Positions 1 to 9,053 are shown, counted from the stretch's first letter. The stretch: DNA of 64,000 bases from Nocardia brasiliensis ATCC 700358 (GCF_000250675.2 NC_018681.1:6634001-6698000); one strand, 5' to 3'. Numbers and translations are program-made. Notes: a model not told the origin generated them from the letters alone.

Positions 1-61
1 CCGCGTGTTTCTGCCGGGTTCGCGTTACACCGTTGTATCGCGAGGATTCTGGAGGTGCCCG

Positions 62-1108
62 ATGGCGGTGATGGCCAAAGCGGCGAGCTTGCGTGGGTAT
101 GCGGCGCTGGTCGACGAACTCGGCGGCGACGGGTGTCGCATGCTCGAGCGTTTCGGGATCGCCCCGACGACGATGGACAGCGAGGACGCGGTCGTCACGG
201 CCGAATCGCTGGGCTGGGCGTTGGAGGTCGCCGCCGTGGAGTTCGGCTGTCCCGATTTCGGACTGCGGCTGGCCGCCCGCCAGGACGGGTCGGAGTTCGG
301 ATTCCTGATGGTAGCGGCCATGAACTCGGCCACGGTCGGCGAAGCCCTGCAGCAAATCTGCCGATACCTGCACATCCAGCACGCCGGCCTCGTGCTGGAA
401 CTGGTGCCCGATCCGGAACGGCACGCCGGGGTAGTCGGCATCCATCTCGCCGATCCGGCCGAAGCGGCCGGTCTCACGCAGGGTATCGACTTCGCTGTCG
501 GCGTCCTGCACACGACGCTGCAGCGCACCAGGGGCGGCGACTACGGACTCCGCGGCCTGCGCCTGCCACACCCGGCACCGCTCGATACCGGTCGCTATCT
601 CGACTTCTTCGGCCTCGCCCCGTCGTTCGGACACGACACCACCATTCTTCGGATCGCCGCCGACGTGCTGCAAGAGCCCGTTGTCGGCAGCAATCCCGCG
701 GTGCGGACGCTGGCGGTCGACTATCTGAGCCGAAACTTTCCCGGGCCGGGACGGACCATGAGCGCGCGCGTGCGCACCGCGATCGAAGCTCTGGCCATGA
801 CCGCGACCATCGGCGCCGTCGCGGAACGACTGACGGTGCACGAACGCACGTTGCAAAGAACTCTCGCCGCGGAGGGCACCACCTTCTCCCGGCTGCTGGA
901 TGAAACCCGTCGCGATGCGACGTATCGACTGCTGAGCGAAACAGATTTCTCCATGGCACGCATTACCGCTCTGATCGGTTTGCAAGAGCAGTCGGCGCTG
1001 ACCCGGGCCACCCGACGGTGGTTCGGCGCGCCGCCCCAGCACATTCGGAGCACGGTCCGGGCGACGCGCGGCCACCCGGCGGAACCACCAGGTGTCATAC
1101 GCGGATAA
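62..1108 (+). CDS. AraC-family transcriptional regulator (OruR/ArgR-like)
   Basis: Predicted cytoplasmic DNA-binding regulator of 348 residues. The N-terminal two thirds fit the Arabinose_bd (OruR/PhrA-type) ligand-binding half, and the C-terminal third (about 255-335) is a double helix-turn-helix AraC domain containing ERTLQRTLAAEG and the closing motif RRWFGAPPQHIR. The open frame extends to position 5, but ATG at 62 is preceded by GGAGGT five bases upstream and starts at a natural N-terminus. It lies 89 bp upstream of a secreted hydrolase on the same strand, so that gene is a candidate target. The effector is unknown. Confidence 0.85.
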   Translation: MAVMAKAASLRGYAALVDELGGDGCRMLERFGIAPTTMDSEDAVVTAESLGWALEVAAVEFGCPDFGLRLAARQDGSEFGFLMVAAMNSATVGEALQQICRYLHIQHAGLVLELVPDPERHAGVVGIHLADPAEAAGLTQGIDFAVGVLHTTLQRTRGGDYGLRGLRLPHPAPLDTGRYLDFFGLAPSFGHDTTILRIAADVLQEPVVGSNPAVRTLAVDYLSRNFPGPGRTMSARVRTAIEALAMTATIGAVAERLTVHERTLQRTLAAEGTTFSRLLDETRRDATYRLLSETDFSMARITALIGLQEQSALTRATRRWFGAPPQHIRSTVRATRGHPAEPPGVIRG

Positions 1109-1139
1109 ATCTCCGTCACTCGCCGGCAAAGCTTTTCCG

Positions 1140-1160
1140 ACGATTTGCCGAAACAATCGT
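1140..1160. promoter_or_regulatory. Short inverted repeat in the leader of the CocE-type hydrolase gene
   Basis: ACGATT and AATCGT (six-base arms, nine-base spacer) lie in the 89-bp gap between the AraC gene and the hydrolase. It could be an operator for the upstream AraC protein, but AraC sites are usually direct repeats, so the assignment is weak. Confidence 0.25.
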
Positions 1161-1197
1161 TGTGCTACTGGCGAGTAATCGAGAGGTTGGTCAGACG

Positions 1198-3261
1198 ATG
1201 AGAATTGCCCTCCGCGTCGGCGTGGCAGTGGTGACCGCGGCAGCGCTGGTCCCCTTCCTGATACCGGCGGCCTCGGCCGATCCCGACACCTGGTACACCG
1301 GATTCGACGGCGGCGATCTGGCCGCGCAATGGACCGCGACAACCGATGGCCCGCAACAGTATTCGGACATCGTCGCGGACCTGTCGGTGCCCATCGAAAT
1401 GAGCGACGGGGTCACGCTGAAGGCCGACATCACGCACCCCGCGGTGCACGGGCAGATGGCTCCGGGGCAGCGTCCGACGATTCTGCAGATCCAGGGTTAC
1501 GGCAAACAGGCCATCACTCTCGCTCAGGGGCTGCTGGATCTGCCCGGCATCGAGGAAGTGCTGTTTCCATTCATCGCGCAATTCAACTTCGACGGCACGG
1601 CGTTCGCCGGGATCACCAATATCACCAGGCAATTGAGTACCGGCATAGTGCAGTCCATCGCGCAATCACGCCAACTGGCCCGCGGTGGTTACACCCTGGT
1701 GCAGGTCGACCTGCGCGGCACCGGCGCCTCCGAGGGCGCCTGGCAGCTCTTCGCGGAGCGGGAGCGGCAGGACTCGCAAGAGGTCATCGACTGGATCGCC
1801 GCGCAACCCTGGAGCAACGGCAATGTCGGCACCATGGGCGCGTCGATGACCGCGATCACCGCGCTGCAGGCCACCGACCGCGGTAATCCGCATCTGAAGG
1901 CGAACTTCGGCGTGGTACCCAGCAGCGACATCATGAGTGACATCGCGGCCCCCGGCGGCGGCATCGGCTTCGCCTTCCTGCCGATCTGGCTGCTCGCGGT
2001 GAACCTGTCGAAGATGCTGCCCGACGTCGCCTCGATCGTCTCCGGAAGATGGGACACCGCACAGCAATTGCAATGGCTGCGCGACCGGATCGCCGATCCG
2101 GCAACCTATTTGGACGTGGTGGCGAACGGCTACGGCTCGACCTCGATCGGCCAGCTCACCCAGAAGGCGCGCGATATGTTCACACCGGGCTCGCCGTTCC
2201 GGCGGGCGATGGTGACCGACCTCGCCAACGTCAGCACACCGGTCATGATGGTGGCGGGCTGGTTCGACATCTTCGGTTCGACACCGGCCGAGACCTTCAA
2301 CGGGCTGAGCAAGCTGTCGCCGGACCAGAAGAAGATCATCATCGGCGACGGCTACCACGCCGCTCCCGGTGTCCTCGGCTTCGGCGACCCCGGTATGCCG
2401 CCGCGCCTGGACGTACTGCAACGGGCCTGGTTCGACAAGTGGCTCAAGGGAATCGACAACGGAATCGAGCACTTCAGCCCGCTCACATTGCGCCAGCAGG
2501 GCGGCGGCTGGCGCGCCGACTTCGAGTTCCCGAACCGGGAAGTCACCTATCGGCGCATGTATCTGAACGACATCAACTCCGCAACCGCGCCCCATGCCGT
2601 AATCGACGGCGGGCTGTCCGCCGAACCACGGCAGACGACAGTGCGCGATCTGACCGTCGCGCCGAGCCTGCTCAGCCTGTGTTCCCGGGATATGGCACGT
2701 ATTTCGGGCGGCGCCACCTCGATCGTGCTGGCCTGCACCGAGGATTCCCGGATCTGGGAGCACAGCGGCCTGACTTTCACCAGCGCACCGGTGGCGACTC
2801 CGACCGCCATATCCGGGCCGATCGCCGTGCACCTCAACGTGGTCCACGACGCCGCCGACGGCTTCTGGGTAGCCACGGTGAACGACGTCGCCCCCGACGG
2901 GAACTCGCGCGAGATCAGCACCGGACAGCTCACTGCTTCACTGCGCCAAGTGGATCCGGTCGCGAGCACCACCTCGGCCAACGGCGACTACACCGCACCC
3001 AAGTACTACATCGACCTGGCACAGCGGGAGCCGACGCTGCCCGGTCAACCGGTCACCTTGGATATCGCGCTCACCCCGATCGAGGCGGTGCTACAGCCCG
3101 GCCACCGCCTGCGCGTCGACGTCTACGCGGGCAACTTCCCCAAAGGGCTGCCGCCGACTCCGCTCATGGTCGACACCGCGTTGAAACCGGAGCACGTCCG
3201 CTTGGACCCGAACGCCCCCAGCTGGGTGAACATCGCCGTCGACACGGACATCCCCGGCTGA
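1198..3261 (+). CDS. Secreted CocE/NonD-family hydrolase (X-Pro dipeptidyl-peptidase-like S15)
   Basis: A 687-residue exported hydrolase. ATG 1198 gives a typical Sec signal peptide ending near ASA-DPD at about residue 29. The body has the S15 alpha/beta-hydrolase landmarks: VDLRGTGASEG, the nucleophile elbow GASMT (Ser in G-x-S), an acid region GWFDIFGSTP and a His in GDGYHAAPG. A C-terminal jelly-roll (XPD_C) follows, with PGHRLRVDVYAGNFPK near the end. Such enzymes cleave ester or amide bonds; the substrate cannot be inferred. The frame extends back to 1018 over the end of the AraC gene, but only the 1198 start yields the signal peptide. Confidence 0.85.
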   Translation: MRIALRVGVAVVTAAALVPFLIPAASADPDTWYTGFDGGDLAAQWTATTDGPQQYSDIVADLSVPIEMSDGVTLKADITHPAVHGQMAPGQRPTILQIQGYGKQAITLAQGLLDLPGIEEVLFPFIAQFNFDGTAFAGITNITRQLSTGIVQSIAQSRQLARGGYTLVQVDLRGTGASEGAWQLFAERERQDSQEVIDWIAAQPWSNGNVGTMGASMTAITALQATDRGNPHLKANFGVVPSSDIMSDIAAPGGGIGFAFLPIWLLAVNLSKMLPDVASIVSGRWDTAQQLQWLRDRIADPATYLDVVANGYGSTSIGQLTQKARDMFTPGSPFRRAMVTDLANVSTPVMMVAGWFDIFGSTPAETFNGLSKLSPDQKKIIIGDGYHAAPGVLGFGDPGMPPRLDVLQRAWFDKWLKGIDNGIEHFSPLTLRQQGGGWRADFEFPNREVTYRRMYLNDINSATAPHAVIDGGLSAEPRQTTVRDLTVAPSLLSLCSRDMARISGGATSIVLACTEDSRIWEHSGLTFTSAPVATPTAISGPIAVHLNVVHDAADGFWVATVNDVAPDGNSREISTGQLTASLRQVDPVASTTSANGDYTAPKYYIDLAQREPTLPGQPVTLDIALTPIEAVLQPGHRLRVDVYAGNFPKGLPPTPLMVDTALKPEHVRLDPNAPSWVNIAVDTDIPG

Positions 3262-3269
3262 CCGCTACC

Positions 3270-3308
3270 GCGGACCGCGCGCTCCCGGCCAAGGCGTGCG
3301 CGGTCCGC
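3270..3308. terminator. Stem-loop between convergent genes
   Basis: A perfect 11-bp stem (GCGGACCGCGC at 3270-3280, GCGCGGTCCGC at 3298-3308) with a 17-base loop sits between the stops of the hydrolase and the aldehyde dehydrogenase. There is no T-tract, so it would be a weak or hairpin-only bidirectional terminator. Confidence 0.5.
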
Positions 3309-3336
3309 CCCTGGGTTTCGAGCAGCGTCCGCTGAT

Positions 3337-4803
3337 TCAGTGCCGCTCGGCCGCGGCGAAGGCGATGTGTTTGTACTCGACGAAATCCTCCAGTGCCGCA
3401 AGCCCGTTGAGTCTGCCGAGGCCGCTCTGCTTGTAGCCGCCCTCCTCGAATTCGTCGTAGACCGCCGCCCAGTCGTTGATCCAGACGGTGCCCGCCTCGA
3501 TGCGGCGGGCCACGCGCAGGGGCTGGTCCACGTCGCGGGTCCAGATGCTGGCGGCCAACCCGTATTCGGTCGAATTGGCCAGGGCGATCGCCTCGTCCTC
3601 GGTGCGGAAGGTCTGCACCGTCAGCACCGGGCCGAAGGTTTCCCGTTGCACGATCGGCAGCGAGTTGTCCCGGACCGCCAGCACCGTCGGATCGTAGAAG
3701 GCACCGCCCCGCAAGCGCGGATCGGACGACGGCCCGCCCCGGACGATGACCTCGGCGCCCATCGAAATGGCCTCCCGCACAACGGTGTCGACCCGTTCGA
3801 CGTTCTGTCGCGAAATAAGCGGTCCCATATCGCTCGCGGGATCGCTTGCCGGACCGGGCCGGACCGCCTCGAACGACGTGCGCAACCGCTTGCCGAGGTC
3901 CTCGGCCAGCGATTCGTGCACCAGCAGACGGGATCCGGCCATGCAGAACTGGCCCGCGAAGACCGTCACCGCGTCGGTCAGGACCGGAACGGCGGCGTCG
4001 AGGTCGGCGCTGTCGAACACGATCATCGGCGATTTGCCGCCCAGCTCGAGACCGAAGCGCTTGAGCCGGTCGGCGCCGGCCGCGGCGATCGCGCGTCCCG
4101 TGGTGGTACTGCCCGTGAAACTGATGACCGGCACATCGGGCGACTCGACGAGCACCGCACCACCGCTGCCGTCGGTGACGACCGTGTTCAGCACGCCATC
4201 GGGTAAATCGTTGACCTCAGCGATGATTCGGGTGAACAGCGCGCAGATCTGCGCGGTCTCCTCCGGGTATTTGACCACCGCCGTGGTCCCCGCCGCCAAG
4301 GCCGGTGCCAGCGAGCGCACCGCCAGGATCACCGGCGCGTTGAACGGCACGATGACCCCGGCCACGCCCACCGGCTCCCGCAGCACGATCGATGTCCGCC
4401 CCTGACCCATGTCCGACGCGCGCCCGGCCGAATCCGCCAGCGCCATGGCCGCCCACCAGCGCAGCTTCGGCGCCACCATGTCGATCTCGAAAGTGGCTTC
4501 CCGCTTGATCTTTCCGTTGTCGAGCGACAGCAGGTCGATCAGCGCCGCCCGATTCGCTTCGACCGCATCGGCCATCGCGCCGAGCACCCTGGCCCGCAGC
4601 CGGCGATCGGTGGCCCACTCCGTCGTGCGGAACGCCGCTCGAGCGGCCTGTATCGCCTCCTCGATGTGTGCGCGGGTGGCGAAGGCATACTCCCCGATGA
4701 CATCTCCGGTGGCGGGGTCGTAGCTGAGCCGGTGCTCGTCGGCGTCGCGCCAGGTGCCGTCGATGAGATTCAGAGCGGGGGTGAAATGTGCCGATGCCAT
4801 CAT
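3337..4803 (-). CDS. NAD(P)-dependent aldehyde dehydrogenase
   Basis: A 488-residue soluble ALDH superfamily enzyme, normal length for the family. The general-base Glu lies in LELGGKSP, the catalytic Cys in GQFCMAGSR, cofactor-binding residues in FTGSTTTGRAI, and the closing EEGGYKQSGLGR is typical. It oxidises an aldehyde to a carboxylate; the substrate is unknown. Tandem ATGs at 4803 and 4800 follow GGAGG, and either could start. A 12-bp perfect palindrome lies 27 bp upstream, suggesting local repression. The next gene upstream on the same strand is an unrelated GNAT enzyme. Confidence 0.9.
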   Translation of the reverse strand: MMASAHFTPALNLIDGTWRDADEHRLSYDPATGDVIGEYAFATRAHIEEAIQAARAAFRTTEWATDRRLRARVLGAMADAVEANRAALIDLLSLDNGKIKREATFEIDMVAPKLRWWAAMALADSAGRASDMGQGRTSIVLREPVGVAGVIVPFNAPVILAVRSLAPALAAGTTAVVKYPEETAQICALFTRIIAEVNDLPDGVLNTVVTDGSGGAVLVESPDVPVISFTGSTTTGRAIAAAGADRLKRFGLELGGKSPMIVFDSADLDAAVPVLTDAVTVFAGQFCMAGSRLLVHESLAEDLGKRLRTSFEAVRPGPASDPASDMGPLISRQNVERVDTVVREAISMGAEVIVRGGPSSDPRLRGGAFYDPTVLAVRDNSLPIVQRETFGPVLTVQTFRTEDEAIALANSTEYGLAASIWTRDVDQPLRVARRIEAGTVWINDWAAVYDEFEEGGYKQSGLGRLNGLAALEDFVEYKHIAFAAAERH

Positions 4804-4829
4804 CGTTCCTCCGGATACTCGCTGGAGTA

Positions 4830-4841
4830 ATCGTATACGAT
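4830..4841. promoter_or_regulatory. Palindrome ATCGTATACGAT, probable operator of the aldehyde dehydrogenase
   Basis: A perfect 12-base palindrome centred on GTATAC, positioned upstream of the ribosome-binding site of the aldehyde dehydrogenase. Sites of the form A-T-n-GTATAC-n-A-T are typical of GntR-family (FadR subgroup) repressors. No GntR gene is present nearby, so the regulator would act in trans. Confidence 0.5.
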
Positions 4842-4861
4842 TTCGGCACCACGGCGGATGG

Positions 4862-5395
4862 CTAATCGAGTACGCGGGTCATCCAAATAGAGTCGCCGCG
4901 AACAGGATCCGGGGTGACCCGCCCGCTGTCGTAGAAGTCGAGCTTCGCCAGCACCCGGAACGAGGCGGTGTTCCATTCGCGCACGGTCGCCCACAATCGC
5001 CGCCGGCCGGTGCGCGCCGCCGCCTCGACCACAACCCGGCCCGCCTCGGTGGCATACCCGTGACCGTGCGCGCGTTGCGCCAGTTCGTACGCTATCTCCG
5101 GTTCGTCGAAGGACCCCTGCCCGACAATCAGGCCGCAGTAGCCGACGAACTCACCGGTGTCGCGTCTTTCGATCGGACGCAACCCCAACCCCGGATCGGG
5201 ACCGAGCGGGTTGGCCGCCAGCCAGACACGCATGTCCTCGACCGTCGGCCGCCCGTCCGCACCGATCCGATGCCGGGCCCGCGGATCCCGCTCAGCCCAC
5301 AGCGCGCGATAGTCCGCCGCGTCCGAGGGCAGCCAGGGCCGCAGCCGGAGCCGTTCGGTCGCAAGGTTTTCCGGGAAGTCCGTATAGGTCGCCAC
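4862..5395 (-). CDS. GNAT-family N-acetyltransferase (RimJ/RimL-like)
   Basis: A 177-residue acetyltransferase. It opens with ATERLRLRPWLPSD, the usual start of the RimJ/RimL-type GNAT group, has the acetyl-CoA loop region YELAQRAHGHGYATEAG (the Q/R-x-x-G-x-G/A pattern reads QRAHGHGYA), and ends with VREWNTASFRVLAKLDF. Acceptor substrate unknown. It lies directly downstream of the tetR remnant on the same strand. Confidence 0.85.
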   Translation of the reverse strand: MATYTDFPENLATERLRLRPWLPSDAADYRALWAERDPRARHRIGADGRPTVEDMRVWLAANPLGPDPGLGLRPIERRDTGEFVGYCGLIVGQGSFDEPEIAYELAQRAHGHGYATEAGRVVVEAAARTGRRRLWATVREWNTASFRVLAKLDFYDSGRVTPDPVRGDSIWMTRVLD

Positions 5396-5479
5396 GAATC
5401 GAGCCTAGGGAAATCGGATTCCCTGACCGCGGTGTTCTCCGCGTTTCCCTACACTGCCGACGGACCCCGAGCAGACCGA

Positions 5480-5846
5480 TACCGTCGACCGGATCGGCGT
5501 GCGGGACCTCGACGGCGATCATGTTCTGCTTCGGGCCCGCCGCGAGCGCGGCCACCCAAACATGGATCAAGGTGATCATCGCGGGACCGTGCCATGCTTC
5601 CCGCCGCCGAATCATGCTGGCCACTTGCGAACGCCCGTCGTACACGAGTCGCTCGCACAATTCGTCCTTCGAACCGAAGTGGTAGAAGAACGACTTCTCG
5701 CTCACGTCGGCCTGTTCGATGATCGTCAGGAGATCGACGTTCGGCACCGTGCTCGGCGAAGAGTTCGAACGCCGTGGCGAGCACACGATTGATGGTCGGC
5801 TGGACTTGGTCGACAACATGCCCACTCCCTTTGACGGTCGTGACAC
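5480..5846 (-). pseudogene. Frameshifted and truncated TetR-family regulator
   Basis: Two reading frames together encode a TetR N-terminal domain. One frame gives RVLATAFELFAEHG (helix 1). The other continues with LLTIIEQADVSEKSFFYHF and GSKDELCERLVYDG (the helix-turn-helix and helix 4). The join near 5760 needs a frameshift and a small deletion. After about 120 residues the homology stops where the DNA runs into the start of the GNAT gene, so the ligand-binding domain is lost. A GTG at 5846 after GAGGG is a possible original start. It sits downstream of an MFS efflux gene that it probably once controlled. Confidence 0.75.
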
Positions 5847-6058
5847 CTTTCCCTCGCCAGCGTCTCTGGACCTCGACGTGCGTGCACCGTGCACCCAGCC
5901 GAGACCACGGTGGACGCGGTAGGCGACCTGACCGTGTTACGGGCACCGCAGACGGCGGGTTCGTCGAACACCGCGCCTGATCGGCTGCGCGAGTCAGCGC
6001 GACCAGGGGTTACCTGGCGCGGGGCGCAGCCCGTGGCGGCGAGCTGCGCCCCTGGGTG

Positions 6059-7474
6059 TCAGCATTTTTCGCGTAACAGCACCACGGCGAGTGCGGCGCC
6101 GGCCAGCAGGAGCACGGCACTGCAGCCGAATGCGACTGCGTAGCCCTGTGTTTCGGCCGTGGCCGCCGGCGCATCGCTGTGCCGGGTTGCGGCGGCGGCG
6201 ATCGTGGACAGCAGGGCCGCACCGAAGGCGGTGCCCAGCTCGTTCGCCACGTTGTAACTCGCACCGGCAATTCCGGAGTCCGACGCCGGGATCCGGCTCA
6301 GCACCGCGGCCGAAGCGGACACCAGCGTCGGACCGACACCGACCCCGATCAAGAGCAGCGCGGGTAGCACGCTCAGCCAATAATTGCTGCTCACGCCGAT
6401 CTGGGTCAGGAGAAGCATTGCGGCGGCGCTGATCGTCAACCCCGTCGTGATCATCGCCCGCGCGCCGAAGCGCGGTAACAACCGTCCTGTCGCAATCGAA
6501 CTGAGGGTCGCGACCGCCGCACATGGCACGAAGGCACCCGCCGACGCGATGGCCGAGTAGCCGAGCACGCGCTGCAGGTAGAAGCTCAGCAGCAGGAACA
6601 CCGCCGTCAACGCCATCGCGCTGAGCAGCACCGACAGCAGACTGACACCGCGCATCCGATCGAACACGATGCGAAGCGGCAGCAACGGGTGCGGGTTTCG
6701 CCGCTGCCACACGACGAATATCGTCAATGCGACGACGGCGAGCGCACCCATCGAAAGGACCTGGGCGACACTGCCGTTCTCGAAGGCCCCGATGCAGTAG
6801 ATCAACGACACGACGCCGAGGGAGGCGGCCAGGGCACCGAACAGGTCGAAATGATGGTCACCGTCGGTCCGGGACTCCGGCAGCGAGAACACAGCGCCCA
6901 CGGCACCGAGTAGCGCGATCGGCGTCGCGATCACCATGCACCATCGCCAGGACGCCAGGCTCGTGAGCAGCCCACCGGCGAGCAATCCGAGGATGCCGCC
7001 CATACTGGTGGCCGCTCCGTAGATGCCGAGCGCTTTCGCGCGTGCGGCGGGTTCGGTGAAGATCGACGCGAGTAGTGCCAGCGCCGCCGGCGTCAACAAT
7101 GCAGCCGAGACCCCTTGTGCCGCACGGGAAAAGAAGAACACCAGCTGGTGCTGAGCCAGACCGGCGACCAGCGAGGCGGCAGCGAAGCCGATGAGCCCGA
7201 TGACGAAAGCTCTACGACGCCCGAGGAAGTCGGCCACCCGGCCGCCGAGCAGTAGCAGCGCCCCGACGGCCAGTACATAGCTCGAGACACCCCACTGCCG
7301 ATTCACGTCCGAGATATGCAGCGCCTGCTGCGCTGCGGGCAGGGCGATATTGATGATCGACGCGTCCGCGATGATCAGCAGTTGTGCCGTGGTTATCACC
7401 GCGAGTCCCAGCCACGCACGGCGCGTGGCGGGCGCTTGATCCCGTTGGGCACGGGCAATTCCAGAATTGAACAT
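6059..7474 (-). CDS. MFS transporter, DHA2 (14-TM) drug-efflux type
   Basis: A 471-residue proton-coupled exporter of the EmrB/QacA group. The signature DASIINIALPAAQQAL in TM1, GGRVADFLGRRRAF after TM2 (motif A) and the motif C region IYGAATSMGGILGLLAGG are all present, and hydrophobic segments repeat through the length. ATG at 7474 is chosen because AAGGA lies six bases upstream; the ATG at 7480 abuts that site and the longer frame to 7582 has no support. The adjacent tetR is broken, so expression may be derepressed. Confidence 0.88.
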   Translation of the reverse strand: MFNSGIARAQRDQAPATRRAWLGLAVITTAQLLIIADASIINIALPAAQQALHISDVNRQWGVSSYVLAVGALLLLGGRVADFLGRRRAFVIGLIGFAAASLVAGLAQHQLVFFFSRAAQGVSAALLTPAALALLASIFTEPAARAKALGIYGAATSMGGILGLLAGGLLTSLASWRWCMVIATPIALLGAVGAVFSLPESRTDGDHHFDLFGALAASLGVVSLIYCIGAFENGSVAQVLSMGALAVVALTIFVVWQRRNPHPLLPLRIVFDRMRGVSLLSVLLSAMALTAVFLLLSFYLQRVLGYSAIASAGAFVPCAAVATLSSIATGRLLPRFGARAMITTGLTISAAAMLLLTQIGVSSNYWLSVLPALLLIGVGVGPTLVSASAAVLSRIPASDSGIAGASYNVANELGTAFGAALLSTIAAAATRHSDAPAATAETQGYAVAFGCSAVLLLAGAALAVVLLREKC

Positions 7475-7863
7475 GATCATTCCTTGCGACGGAGAGGGCC
7501 CGAAGCGGCGCACGACCGAATAGGCCGCACACTGCTCGGTAAAAGGGCAAGAAATGCCGACAGGCCCCGTCGAAGACAGCAAAACCAGCCTGCACTGCAG
7601 GCGTCTTGCTGATGTGCGGGGCCGGGCCGTCGGCGAGACGGCCTAGGGTCTGGTGATCCAGAGCCTTCCGGTGGGCAGGCGATCCACCCCGCGGCACGGT
7701 CGCCGACCCGCACGCACGCGAGCAGGTACCACCAGTGCTCGCGCGGGTCGACGGATGATCATGCGCAGATCCTATCCGACGCGCAGCGCAGTCGAAGACA
7801 ACAATTAGGCCAGGTGACCAGTTCAGTGGCGGGATGCCCGTGCGGTACGAGCCGCAGCGCGGG
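7475..7863. other. Non-coding stretch upstream of the MFS gene
   Basis: No convincing gene is visible on either strand. The frames that cross it are arginine-rich shadows. It must contain the MFS promoter, but no clear -10/-35 pair or operator could be picked. Confidence 0.5.
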
Positions 7864-7909
7864 CACAAAAAATGCCAGTTCATCACTATTACTGCGATGA
7901 CCTGGCATT
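7864..7909 (-). terminator. Rho-independent terminator of tRNA-Val(CAC)
   Basis: On the minus strand, directly after the tRNA, an eight-base stem (AATGCCAG/CTGGCATT, 7871-7878 and 7902-7909), extended inside by TCATC/GATGA, is followed by TTTTTTG. This is an unusually complete intrinsic terminator for a high-GC genome. Confidence 0.85.
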
Positions 7910-7915
7910 CTGCGG

Positions 7916-7987
7916 TGGTCCCAGCTGGTTTCGAACCAGCGACCTCTCGCGTGTGAGGCGAGCGCTCTCCCGCTGAGCTATGGGACC
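7916..7987 (-). tRNA. tRNA-Val(CAC)
   Basis: A 72-nt cloverleaf on the minus strand with acceptor stem GGTCCCA/TGGGACC, D-arm AGCTCAGCGGGAGAGC, anticodon loop CTCACAC giving anticodon CAC, and TPsiC loop GGTTCGAAACC. CCA is not encoded. It decodes GUG, a very common codon here. A T-tract terminator follows. Confidence 0.93.
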
Positions 7988-8745
7988 GGGAGGAGTGTTC
8001 TGGGCGCTTGGAGTGCGCTTCGAACGAGATGGAACATTAGCACGGGGCACCGGCGGTTCACCAAATCGCCACCCTGATGAGGGGCAAGCGGGTGGGGGTG
8101 GATCGGCTCGGCGAGTGCGCTGCGGACGGACGGCGTTCGGGCAGTGCGGGTTTCGACAGCGACCGGAGACGCGGCCTGGCGCGACCGGTCGCCGGATTGG
8201 ATCCCGAGGTCAGTCGGATAGCTCGGCCATATCCCCGGGCTGGGCCACATCTGTGGACCGGACCGCACCTCGAGCCAGCCCCGGCGTTGAGCCAGACTGC
8301 ACGCCGAGCTAGGCCGGATCATCGGCCTGGCCCACACCGGTGGGCCGGGCCACACAACCGAGCCGGGTCGCATCTCGCACCGCAGGGCTGGGCTGGTCGC
8401 GGGCCGAGCCCAAACCACATCGCCGAGCCAGATCGCGGGGGCGGGGCACGATCGCCGGGTGCACCGCGGTGCCGGGTCGCAGGACCGGCCGGACCGAGTC
8501 GTCGGGTCAGATCGGGCCTGGGTCGCCGTACGCAGTGAGACTCTCGGGCTAGGGCGAGATGCGGAGTGGTCGGGGCGGCGGTGCCTCTCGGACCACTAGG
8601 TCCTCCTCAACCACATCGGCCACCTCCGCCACAGTGGCAACCTGCTGGATTTCAGGCGTTCTACCAGCCGATTTGTAGCTTTCACCGGGCGTCGGCTAAT
8701 GTTCTGTCTCGCACCACGGAGGCCGGAACAGCCACCGAGATGCAC
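7988..8745. other. Gene-free, GC-rich degenerate repeat stretch between tRNA genes
   Basis: Open frames exist but encode only proline/arginine/glycine-rich sequence without recognisable domains. Blocks near 8226-8285 and 8316-8375 are imperfect copies of each other (GGCCACAnC, GTGGnCCGG, CGAGCC and CGCATCTC-type words recur). It looks like non-coding repeat-derived DNA. Confidence 0.5.
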
Positions 8746-8818
8746 GCGGATGTAGCGCAGCTGGTAGCGCATCACCTTGCCAAGGTGAGGGTCGCGGGTT
8801 CGAATCCCGTCATCCGCT
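8746..8818 (+). tRNA. tRNA-Gly(GCC)
   Basis: A 73-nt cloverleaf: acceptor GCGGATG/CATCCGC, D-arm AGCGCAGCTGGTAGCGC, anticodon stem-loop CACCTTGCCAAGGTG with anticodon GCC, TPsiC loop GGTTCGAATCC, discriminator T. It is the first of a Gly-Cys-Val cluster that is widespread in actinobacteria. Confidence 0.95.
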
Positions 8819-8864
8819 CGAGAGGTAGGGCCAGGCAAACTAGTTTCGCCGTCCCCCTTCGCAC

Positions 8865-8935
8865 GGTGGAGTGGCCGAGTGGTGAGGCAACGGCCTGCAA
8901 AGCCGTGCACACGGGTTCGATTCCCGTCTCCACCT
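8865..8935 (+). tRNA. tRNA-Cys(GCA)
   Basis: A 71-nt cloverleaf: acceptor GGTGGAG/CTCCACC, anticodon stem-loop CGGCCTGCAAAGCCG with anticodon GCA, and TPsiC loop GGTTCGATTCC. It is 46 bp after tRNA-Gly and one base before tRNA-Val, so the three are probably one transcript. Confidence 0.95.
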
Positions 8936-8936
8936 C

Positions 8937-9011
8937 GCGCGATTAGCTCAGCGGGAGAGCGCTTCCCTGACACGGAAGAGGTCACTGGTTCAATCCCAGT
9001 ATCGCGCACCA
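8937..9011 (+). tRNA. tRNA-Val(GAC)
   Basis: A cloverleaf with acceptor GCGCGAT/ATCGCGC, D-arm AGCTCAGCGGGAGAGC, anticodon loop CTGACAC giving anticodon GAC, and TPsiC loop GGTTCAATCC. The discriminator A is followed by an encoded CCA, unlike its neighbours. It is the last tRNA of the cluster, followed by a hairpin terminator. Confidence 0.95.
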
Positions 9012-9027
9012 TCGTAGTACCAGGTCA

Positions 9028-9053
9028 GGCTCCCTTTCGAGGGGGCCTTTCTT
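9028..9053 (+). terminator. Terminator of the tRNA-Gly/Cys/Val cluster
   Basis: The stem GGCTCCC/GGGGGCC (9028-9034 and 9041-9047) is followed by TTTCTT, 16 bases after the CCA of tRNA-Val. Confidence 0.7.

Noticed and set aside
1666..2847. Long antisense open frame (393 codons) under the CocE-type hydrolase gene
   Set aside because: Composition is Arg/Gly/Asp/His-rich with no domain; it is the usual high-GC mirror of a real gene on the other strand.
8077..8538. 153-codon frame between the tRNA genes
   Set aside because: Repetitive Pro/Arg/Gly/His translation with no ribosome-binding site or domain; treated as non-coding repeat.
7916..9011. tRNA genes as integration sites of a mobile island
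   Set aside because: No integrase gene and no repeated tRNA 3' end were found in the flanking sequence.
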